Below are positions 1-4,832 of a stretch of 6,350 bases of DNA, in pieces. The notes below the pieces were generated by a model. The model did no database searches, had not been told where the DNA came from, and was given only the letters and a program-made list of their open reading frames with translations. The DNA is from Planctomycetaceae bacterium. Lineage in GTDB: Bacteria > Planctomycetota > Planctomycetia > Pirellulales > Thermoguttaceae. The position numbers and the translations under genes were made by a program. The DNA lies in contig JAITKS010000230.1 in assembly GCA_031278315.1 (NCBI GenBank), positions 1-6,350 of the forward strand. Reading direction: 5' to 3'. Each line of letters opens with the position of its first letter. The first letter of the stretch is position 1.

Positions 1-24
1 AGGATCGTAACAATTTCAGAAAAA

Positions 25-40
25 CCTTTTAATAAAGGAG
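25..40 (+). promoter_or_regulatory. Shine-Dalgarno of the leader/prepilin gene, inside a small hairpin
   Basis: AAAGGAG at 34-40 lies 7 nt before the ATG at 48-50, an ideal spacing; the in-frame ATG at 42-44 is only one base away from it and is a poorer start. The same AAGGAG core precedes the lipoprotein gene at 1297-1302, so this is a normal strong site for this genome. CCTTT (25-29) can pair with AAAGG (34-38) around the loop TAAT and would cover most of the site. The pairing is directly visible; any regulatory use of it is inference, since five mostly A-T pairs are weak. Confidence 0.7.
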
Positions 41-47
41 TATGACA

Positions 48-161
48 ATGACAAATTTAGTTAAATGTTTGACCAGCTTTTTTGCATTAGTAATTGCAAA
101 AACCCAAATGTTAAAATGGGCAAGCTGCGCATCCTGGGGGGGGGGGGGGCAACTGGAGTAG
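48..161 (+). CDS. leader reading frame of the DUF1559 prepilin, cut off by the 14-G tract
   Basis: Translation from the ATG at 48 (or 42, same frame) gives about 37 codons: a hydrophobic stretch (CLTSFFALVIA), then KTQMLKWASCASW, four glycines from the G run, QLE and a TAG at 159-161. Alone it resembles no protein I know. Its value is its register: deleting one G from 136-149 continues it as GGGGNWSRDLKINSRKNS and onward through SKKFSTRFGSSWFG into the FTLVELL prepilin motif with no stop. I therefore read it as the 5' end of the DUF1559 gene at 256-1269 in an OFF configuration, not as a separate gene. Alternatives are a sequencing or assembly miscount of the homopolymer, or a recent inactivating frameshift. 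In the joined form the leader before the cleavage site is about 67 residues, long for a prepilin. Confidence 0.6.
   Translation: MTNLVKCLTSFFALVIAKTQMLKWASCASWGGGGQLE
136..149 (+). repeat. mononucleotide G14 tract, candidate phase-variation switch
   Basis: Fourteen consecutive G occur between CATCCT and CAACTGG in otherwise AT-rich DNA. The tract is inside the coding region that links the ribosome binding site and ATG at 34-50 to the prepilin frame. With 13 G (or 10, 16) the two are in register; with 14 G translation stops at 159-161; with 15 G it stops at 167-169. Poly-G tracts of this length inside the 5' part of surface-protein genes are the classic hypermutable contingency sites in Campylobacter, Helicobacter and Neisseria. 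That this one switches in the living organism is inference. G homopolymers are also frequent sequencing errors. Confidence 0.85.
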
Positions 162-255
162 AGATTTAAAAATAAATAGCAGAAAAAATTCGGTTTTCCG
201 ATGCTGCTCAAAAAAATTCTCTACTCGTTTTGGTTCTTCATGGTTCGGCTTTACT

Positions 256-1269
256 TTGGTCGAACTTCTTGTGGTGATTGCGATTATCGGCGTGTTAATT
301 GCCCTTCTGTTGCCTGCCGTTCAGGCAGCCCGTGAAGCAGCAAGGCGAATGCAATGTTCCGCTCGTATGAAACAATATGTTTTGGCTCTCCACAACTATT
401 ATTCGGTATTCGAGGCTTTGCCTTCCTTTAGAACGAAATTTAGAACACAAGACAGTTACAGTCCAACACTTTCGATTTTTCCCTACATTGAACAAACGGC
501 TCTTTATGAATCAATTTCTTCTAATGGAACTTCACCCGGATCGGCATCAACAATCATGCAAACCCCTATTGTAACGTTGCTTTGTCCTTCTGATTCGGGA
601 GCAAGGGACTTGGGAAGAAATACTGCCAAAACCAATATTGTTATCAGTATGGGAGATGGTGTTAATGCAAATACAAGTCGTGGACCGTTTGGTTACGTGT
701 ATGGTCAAAACATTCCCACATGGAAAACTTTTTCTAGTGTAACAGACGGAACAAGTAATACCATTGCTATTAGCGAATGTGTTTCGGGGAAAGGTACTTC
801 AGACTTACGAGCCAAAGGCGGAATAGCTTATATGGGTTCAGCTTTACAGGGGCCGGCTGGCTATGGCTTGCCTGCCAATTGTTTCAATAATGCCATTGAT
901 CCAACTAGTAGAAGTATAAAATCAACTTATGTGGCAAACAATGCCTGGCGTTGCGGACGTCATCTTCACGCGACTCCTTGCTATATAGCTTTTGGTACAG
1001 TTATTCCCCCAAACGGACCTAGTTGTGCGGCTGCTAACGATGATAGTAATTGGGGATATTTTAGTGCTCAAAGTTATCATACTGGAGGAGTTAATACCGG
1101 TTTTCTGGACGGCAGCACTCATTTTATCAGCGACAGTATTGATACCAACGGTATGCCGACGCAATTATCCAATAATGCGTCAACCGGTGGAGACGTTGGT
1201 AAAAGTGTAATGGGTGTATGGGGCGGATTGGGAACAATTGACGGCAATGAAACTGTCTCAATTCCATAA
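256..1269 (+). CDS. DUF1559 pilin-like protein with prepilin N-terminus and H-X9-DG motif
   Basis: Planctomycete DUF1559 (SBP_bac_10-like) pseudopilin-type protein, expected to be cleaved and methylated by prepilin peptidase and anchored in the cytoplasmic membrane by its N-terminal helix. The codons just before 256 read GFT, so the motif is GFTLVELLVVIAIIGVLIAL, followed by LLPAVQAAREAARRMQC, the family hallmark. Further in are LLCPSD, the DGTSNTIAISE motif, and near the C-terminus HTGGVNTGFLDG (H275, D285, G286), the H-X9-DG motif. Length is usual for the family. The TTG at 256 is not a credible start: it falls inside the prepilin motif and has no ribosome binding site. The frame is open back to 115 (TAA at 112-114) but contains no ATG. 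ATGs at 201 and 240 are out of frame. The natural start is most likely ATG 48, reached only if the G tract loses one base. As read here the gene is OFF or frameshifted. It is followed after 43 bases by a lipoprotein gene, probably in one operon. Confidence 0.9.
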   Translation: MVELLVVIAIIGVLIALLLPAVQAAREAARRMQCSARMKQYVLALHNYYSVFEALPSFRTKFRTQDSYSPTLSIFPYIEQTALYESISSNGTSPGSASTIMQTPIVTLLCPSDSGARDLGRNTAKTNIVISMGDGVNANTSRGPFGYVYGQNIPTWKTFSSVTDGTSNTIAISECVSGKGTSDLRAKGGIAYMGSALQGPAGYGLPANCFNNAIDPTSRSIKSTYVANNAWRCGRHLHATPCYIAFGTVIPPNGPSCAAANDDSNWGYFSAQSYHTGGVNTGFLDGSTHFISDSIDTNGMPTQLSNNASTGGDVGKSVMGVWGGLGTIDGNETVSIP

Positions 1270-1296
1270 TGTCAGTTTTTAACAATATTAAAATAT

Positions 1297-1302
1297 AAGG
1301 AG
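1297..1302 (+). promoter_or_regulatory. ribosome binding site of the lipoprotein gene
   Basis: AAGGAG lies 10 nt before the ATG at 1313. It fixes the start of the lipoprotein and shows that the second gene can be translated on its own when the upstream frame is interrupted. Confidence 0.75.
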
Positions 1303-1312
1303 CTATTAACAA

Positions 1313-1822
1313 ATGAAAACATTATTTTCATTTTTGTGTATTTGTGTTTCATTTACATTTATTTCCATTTGCGGTTGTTGGAAAACTTCCAATATTCCGG
1401 CTGATTTTCCTAAAATTTACCCGTGTGAAATCACTGTGGTTCAGGAAGGAAAGCCATTGGCAGATGCGGTTGTTTCTTTCAGTCCGATCGGAACTGCTGG
1501 CAAATATTCGAGTTGTTCAGGCTCGACCGATACTAGCGGTCTGGCGTCGATAAAAACTTATGCTCAAAACGGTGTTCCTCTTGGGAAGTATAAAGTCTTG
1601 ATTTCAAAAAAGAAAGACGAAGGAGGCACCGAAGTTGAAGACGAATTCGGTTCCAAGAGTATTAAAGGTGCCAAAGTTTACTCATACGTCGACGCTAAAT
1701 ACTCGGACAAGGATTTGACTCCTTTTGAAATTGAAATCAAAGAGCAAAAAGGAGTCCAAACGTTACAATGTGATGTTGGTGCAGCAATCCGCCAATATAT
1801 CCAAGACGTTGTTGAGTATTGA
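1313..1822 (+). CDS. small lipoprotein with transthyretin/carboxypeptidase-regulatory-like domain
   Basis: A 169-residue exported protein. Residues 1-21 form a signal peptide (MKTL followed by a hydrophobic run FSFLCICVSFTFISI) ending in ICG|C, a plausible lipobox with Cys22 as the lipidated residue. Residues about 37-105 (CEITVVQEGKPLADAVVSF, then STDTSGLASIKTY, then GVPLGKYKVLISK) match the beta-sandwich pattern of transthyretin-like / carboxypeptidase regulatory-like domains: an exposed 'G-x-P-L-x-D-A-x-V' strand, a T-D-x-x-G turn and a 'G-x-Y-x-V' strand. The rest is charged (KKKDEGG) and ends in an amphipathic segment. Small lipoproteins of this type often follow DUF1559 genes in planctomycetes, which fits the 43-base spacing and shared direction. 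Role unknown; an envelope partner of the pilin-like protein is inference. Four Cys in the first 22 residues make the exact lipidation site somewhat uncertain. Confidence 0.85.
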   Translation: MKTLFSFLCICVSFTFISICGCWKTSNIPADFPKIYPCEITVVQEGKPLADAVVSFSPIGTAGKYSSCSGSTDTSGLASIKTYAQNGVPLGKYKVLISKKKDEGGTEVEDEFGSKSIKGAKVYSYVDAKYSDKDLTPFEIEIKEQKGVQTLQCDVGAAIRQYIQDVVEY

Positions 1823-1830
1823 TTAGTGTA

Positions 1831-1855
1831 TAGTGGTTAGTGGTTAGTGGTTAGT
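1831..1855 (+). repeat. TAGTGGT heptamer tandem repeat
   Basis: Three exact copies of TAGTGGT (1831-1837, 1838-1844, 1845-1851) and a partial fourth (TAGT) lie nine bases after the lipoprotein stop codon. An imperfect inverted counterpart, GAATCACTAATTCACTATC, lies at 1889-1907, so the transcript could form a long, leaky hairpin across 1829-1907. Similar short-period repeats follow the hydrolase gene. Confidence 0.8.
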
Positions 1856-1940
1856 TCGCATGCGGAAATTATTAATGACGCCAAGTTCGAATCACTAATT
1901 CACTATCTGCTATTGTGTAGTTTGCTCGTATGCGGTAATA
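1855..1940 (+). repeat. diverged direct repeat around TCGCATGCGG / TCGTATGCGG
   Basis: TTCGCATGCGGAAATTA (1855-1871) and CTCGTATGCGGTAATAG (1924-1940) are diverged copies about 69 bases apart. The first contains the perfect palindrome CGCATGCG (1857-1864). The 69-base spacing equals the period of the better conserved repeat at 2053-2170, which suggests the whole gap is built from related dispersed repeat units. Confidence 0.5.
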
Positions 1941-1969
1941 GATCAGAGAAATATTTGTTTTTTTGAGAT

Positions 1970-2039
1970 CACGAAATAATGAAATAGACGAAAAAAAAAT
2001 ATGAAATAAAAATTTTTTCGTTTATTTTGTTATTTCGTG
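1970..2039 (+). repeat. 27-bp inverted repeat forming a long AU-rich hairpin
   Basis: The arm at 1970-1996 (CACGAAATAATGAAATAGAC plus GAAAAAA) pairs with 2013-2039 over 27 consecutive positions with a 16-base loop (1997-2012). Only three positions are not Watson-Crick in the DNA (1980/2029, 1981/2028, 1987/2022) and all three become G-U pairs in a + strand transcript, whereas they would be A-C mismatches in a - strand transcript. It lacks the GC-rich stem and trailing U run of an intrinsic terminator. It could be an RNA processing or stability element, a miniature mobile repeat, or a weak attenuator. Confidence 0.75.
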
Positions 2040-2052
2040 TATTTTGTTTTAA

Positions 2053-2170
2053 ATTATCAATCATCTATCTATTAAGTCCTGCTAGGGACGTACTTTATTA
2101 ACCGTATGTTTCAGCTTACGGATTATCAATCTCACACCTGTCAAGTCCTGCTAGAGACGACACTTTATTA
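2053..2170 (+). repeat. 69-bp direct repeat unit (AAGTCCTGCTAG family), one full and one partial copy
   Basis: Copy 1 runs 2053-2121 and copy 2 runs 2122-2170. Each has ATTATCAATC (2053-2062; 2122-2131), a variable 11-12 bases, AAGTCCTGCTAG followed by GGACG or AGACG (from 2074; from 2143), and ACTTTATTA (to 2100; to 2170). Copy 1 adds a small hairpin CCGTA...TACGG (2102-2121). GTCCT...GGGAC within copy 1 can itself form a 5-bp stem. I recognise the general look (AAGTCC...GGGACGAC plus a central hairpin) as a dispersed intergenic repeat style of planctomycetes and some other environmental bacteria, from memory only. Confidence 0.7.
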
Positions 2171-2197
2171 TTCTTCACGTGAGGGGGAGTATTTATT

Positions 2198-2242
2198 ATG
2201 GAAATTTTTATTACAATAATATTCTCCTTAAATTTTACGTAA
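2198..2242 (+). CDS. possible 14-codon leader peptide upstream of the glycoside hydrolase
   Basis: An ATG at 2198 preceded at 8 nt by AGGGGGAG (2182-2189) opens MEIFITIIFSLNFT and stops at TAA 2240-2242, 81 bases before the hydrolase start at 2324. The ribosome binding site is better than the hydrolase's own, and CTCC at 2224-2227 could pair back to GGAG. The peptide is too short to assess by codon use, so this may be chance. If real it would be a leader or attenuation peptide. Confidence 0.2.
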   Translation: MEIFITIIFSLNFT

Positions 2243-2253
2243 CTTTTACGTAA
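2233..2253 (+). promoter_or_regulatory. twin TTTTACGTAA boxes, possible operator of the hydrolase gene
   Basis: TTTTACGTAA occurs at 2233-2242 and again at 2244-2253, each holding the palindrome TACGTA. Their 11-bp offset places them on the same face of the helix, which suits cooperative binding by a dimeric regulator. A loose sigma-70-like pair, TTTAAC (2256-2261) and TATATT (2280-2285) with an 18-base spacer, lies just downstream. Only the repeat is firm; the operator and promoter roles are inference. Confidence 0.35.
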
Positions 2254-2323
2254 TTTTTAACTGTGTAAAACATGTAAAGTATATTACCAATTTTTTAACA
2301 ACTTTAATATGAAAGGTTTTTTT

Positions 2324-4354
2324 ATGAGCAGAATTTTAGGTTCAATAATTTCAGTAATTCTTTTATCGAGTTTTCTTATCGGCGGCGATCTTGTTAAGCA
2401 GCAAGATCGGAAAGAAAAATCATCTGAATCTGAATTTCAACTTACTGCTAAAGATTGTGTCGATTTAACTCCGAAAAATATTAGTGCCGAAATCAAAGAG
2501 ATCAGCAAACTGAAAAAATATCCGGCGTTACAATTTATCAATGATACTTATCGTGCATTACTGCATGAAATGCCGTTTGGATTGAATTTTCCGAACGATT
2601 TTATGTTGCCGTTACGCTCTGACATTTATCCTGATTTACCGGATCATGTTGAATTACCGATTGACCGTCAAATCGGCGGTTTGGCTTTTTTGCTGACAGA
2701 ATATCGGCAAAATGAAATTGATCAGGAAATCGCACATTTTCTAGTTAATTACGACGACGGAACGAAAGAAAAAATTCATTTGTACAGAGAATTTGAATCG
2801 AGCGGAAAAACAAGCAATCGTAATTCACGCGGAATATTTTTTGTCGGTACGGTTATTTCGGAGTCTGCCAAAGAATATAATCTTACTGTTAAAGCGTGGC
2901 AAAATCCGTATCCGGATAAAAAAATTCAAACGGTCGTATTTTCTAATATTCGTTCTCATCTCAACCGGCAGCGGGAGGAAGAAAATCTCAATGTTGTTGA
3001 TAGTTCGTCTCAAATTCTGCTGGGAGTATTAGGAATTATCGACAACAAGAAAGCGGAAACACTTACAAAAATTTTGTCTGCAACACCTAATATTTCGACA
3101 TTGTCAGCTTCGGTAACAGTAAACTTTGATCTTTCGGAACGTAAAATCAACCCTTATGTTTTTTCTACGAATGAAAGCGGAACCGGTGCCGGTTTTGACC
3201 AATACTTATCGATGATGAAAGATGTAAATTATTGCATGTTACGGCTTCATTCGGAATTTAGTTTGGATCGCGTTTATCCTAAAGGAAAAATGGATAAACC
3301 GAATTATGCGTTATCTGTCGAAACGATAAAAAAATCGCGTGCTGTTAATCCTAATTATCAGGCGATGTTTTGTCTAAAAGTTCCATCGTTTGTGGATGTC
3401 AGTAAGCCTGAAGGACGACAATTGTTTGCAGATTTATGCGCAGATTTCGTGCGTGAAATAAATATCAAAGAACAACTCGGATTAACACATTGGGAGATTT
3501 TCAATGAACCTTACATGCGGGGAATACCAACGGAACGATGGATGTGGCATACATATAATCTGGCAGCAAAACAAATGAAAAAAGTCGATCCTAGTATTAA
3601 AACCGGAGGTTACGCACCATGCTGGCCAACAACTAGTTATATCGCCGACTTTTATAAGCATTGTCACGAAAATGTTGATTTTTTGAGTTGGCATAAATAT
3701 CCTACCGGCTCGGCAAAAACGCCGACAAAAAATATCATGGCAGGAACTCCGTCATTCGGAAAAGATGCAATCGATATACGTGCAATTGTAGAACGAATCA
3801 CACCCGGTAAAAAAGTGGAACTTGCTATCACTGAATACAACATTAATTACAGTTACAATCCGCATGATCCGCGTCAAGCCAATCATATTGGAGCAGCTTG
3901 GCTGGCGTCGGTGCTGAATCATCTGATACGCGGAGGCGTAGATATCGGACAAACATGGCATTCTCGCGGAGGCGGAACGTATGGTTTATTCGACAGCAGC
4001 AACAAACCGCGTCCAACGGCAAAGTTATTGTATGTCGCTAATAATTTTATCAAGGGAGACCAAGTATGGGCGAAATCAACTCTTGCAACCGTTGAGTGCT
4101 TGGCTTTCCGAAATGAAAAAACTGCCGGCATGATGTTAATAAACAAAAATCCGAAACCGGTTACTACAACAGTAAAAATGTTAAATCCGCCGAATTTCGC
4201 AAAAAGTTTAGTCGTTCCCGAAACACGATCTTTTTCAATTTCGGAAAAAGGATTCACCGCATGTTACACTGATGACTGCTCAAAAGGTTCATTATGGAAC
4301 GTAAAACTGTCACCGTATGAAGTACGCGTAATAATTTTAGATTGCAATTTGTAG
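2324..4354 (+). CDS. secreted clan GH-A glycoside hydrolase, GH39-like
   Basis: Exported glycosidase of about 676 residues. I place the start at ATG 2324, because GAAAGG (2311-2316) sits 7 nt upstream; the in-frame ATG at 2309 adds five residues but has no ribosome binding site. Residues below are numbered from 2309. The N-terminus (MSRILGSIISVILLSSFLIGG) is a signal peptide without an obvious lipobox. Residues about 75-215 look like an accessory beta-sandwich (FMLPLRSDIYPDLPDHVELP, later VNYDDGTKEKIHLY). From about 280 (NPYVFSTNESG) a TIM barrel follows. WEIFNEP gives the likely acid/base Glu400, and LAITEYNINYS gives the likely nucleophile Glu509. A spacing near 109 residues is close to GH39 beta-xylosidases. 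Then come WHSRGGGTYGLFDSSNKPRPTAK and a short C-terminal beta domain. Double-displacement retaining hydrolysis is known for the clan; the substrate (xylan, uronic-acid or algal glycans) cannot be read. GH51 or an unassigned clan-A family are alternatives. It stands alone among repeats, without a sugar transporter nearby. Confidence 0.8.
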   Translation: MSRILGSIISVILLSSFLIGGDLVKQQDRKEKSSESEFQLTAKDCVDLTPKNISAEIKEISKLKKYPALQFINDTYRALLHEMPFGLNFPNDFMLPLRSDIYPDLPDHVELPIDRQIGGLAFLLTEYRQNEIDQEIAHFLVNYDDGTKEKIHLYREFESSGKTSNRNSRGIFFVGTVISESAKEYNLTVKAWQNPYPDKKIQTVVFSNIRSHLNRQREEENLNVVDSSSQILLGVLGIIDNKKAETLTKILSATPNISTLSASVTVNFDLSERKINPYVFSTNESGTGAGFDQYLSMMKDVNYCMLRLHSEFSLDRVYPKGKMDKPNYALSVETIKKSRAVNPNYQAMFCLKVPSFVDVSKPEGRQLFADLCADFVREINIKEQLGLTHWEIFNEPYMRGIPTERWMWHTYNLAAKQMKKVDPSIKTGGYAPCWPTTSYIADFYKHCHENVDFLSWHKYPTGSAKTPTKNIMAGTPSFGKDAIDIRAIVERITPGKKVELAITEYNINYSYNPHDPRQANHIGAAWLASVLNHLIRGGVDIGQTWHSRGGGTYGLFDSSNKPRPTAKLLYVANNFIKGDQVWAKSTLATVECLAFRNEKTAGMMLINKNPKPVTTTVKMLNPPNFAKSLVVPETRSFSISEKGFTACYTDDCSKGSLWNVKLSPYEVRVIILDCNL

Positions 4355-4405
4355 TTTGATAAATTGTAGATTGATAATTTGTAGATTTTAAATTGATGAT
4401 TGCAA
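4346..4405 (+). repeat. 15-bp degenerate tandem repeat overlapping the hydrolase stop codon
   Basis: Units AATTTGTAGTTTGAT (4346-4360), AAATTGTAGATTGAT (4361-4375), AATTTGTAGATTTTA (4376-4390) and a decayed AATTGATGATTGCAA (4391-4405). The first unit contains the TAG stop (4352-4354). Because 15 is a multiple of three, each of the first three units carries a TAG in the same frame, so loss of the first stop by point mutation would add only five residues. Confidence 0.75.
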
Positions 4406-4832
4406 ATAACAGATTGCAGATACAAAAATATTACGTTTAAGATAATTCTACAGAGATATTACATTTTGACATTTGCGAAAGATTTAACAGATTAGAATTT
4501 TCCCCTCCCCCTTGTCTTTATGAGGAAACACAATACAATTGTTCGCCCGATTTTGTTAAACATAGATATTTGTACATATTTCATTCGGGATAACAAAATT
4601 GTCTTTTACTGTAACAGTTGCTGTAGAGCTTTATACTTGAAAAATAAATAGTTACTACCTAATTAGCGGAGACAACGTAAAGCATTTAATAATTAAAATG
4701 CTGTCGGTAATTTTGACAAAAAAATTAATTGACAATGTCTTGTAGTATTCTGATCAACGGCAAGTTGCCCTATCGATTAGAATAATTTTAAAAAAAGAAT
4801 TTGAAATAACCGAAATAACCAGGAGAGATATA
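4406..4832. other. intergenic gap ahead of the TPR gene, no convincing gene
   Basis: Mostly AT-rich. Visible structure: a pyrimidine run TCCCCTCCCCCTT (4501-4513); a perfect 9-bp inverted repeat ATTTTGTTA / TAACAAAAT (4550-4558, 4591-4599); the near-palindrome ACTGTAACAGT (4608-4618); two TTGACA boxes at 4713-4718 and 4729-4734, neither with a good -10 at 16-18 bases; and GGCAAGTTGCC (4759-4769), an 11-bp inverted repeat suited to an operator. A 43-codon frame at 4520-4651 has a CNSCC cluster but no ribosome binding site and is not called as a gene. Confidence 0.6.
4803..4825 (+). promoter_or_regulatory. GAAATAACC direct repeat and Shine-Dalgarno of the TPR gene
   Basis: Two exact adjacent copies of GAAATAACC (4803-4811, 4812-4820) run straight into AGGAG (4821-4825), which is 7 nt from ATG 4833. 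The ribosome binding site fixes the start. The paired 9-mer touching it would be a natural site for a translational regulator or for an unstructured enhancer; that is inference. Confidence 0.6.

Noticed and set aside
29..211. 60-residue reverse-strand frame across the G tract (encodes a Pro run)
   Set aside because: It exists only because the C run reads as prolines; it has no family resemblance or convincing ribosome binding site, and it opposes the better supported leader frame.
201..242. ATG at 201 and ATG at 240 as starts of the DUF1559 gene
   Set aside because: Both are one base out of register with the prepilin frame and run into unrelated sequence.
1970..2039. Rho-independent terminator of the lipoprotein operon
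   Set aside because: The stem is long but almost all A-U, starts about 150 bases after the stop and is not followed by a U run.
2053..2170. CRISPR array
   Set aside because: Only two imperfect copies of a 69-bp unit whose 'spacers' are themselves partly repeated; no cas gene in the window.
3919..4257. 112-residue reverse-strand frame inside the glycoside hydrolase
   Set aside because: Antisense shadow of a well supported gene; no recognisable domain, and the + strand frame carries the catalytic motifs.
4713..4751. Sigma-70 promoter from TTGACA 4729-4734 with TATTCT 4746-4751
   Set aside because: The spacer is only 11 bases (27 from the other TTGACA), far from the usual 16-18.
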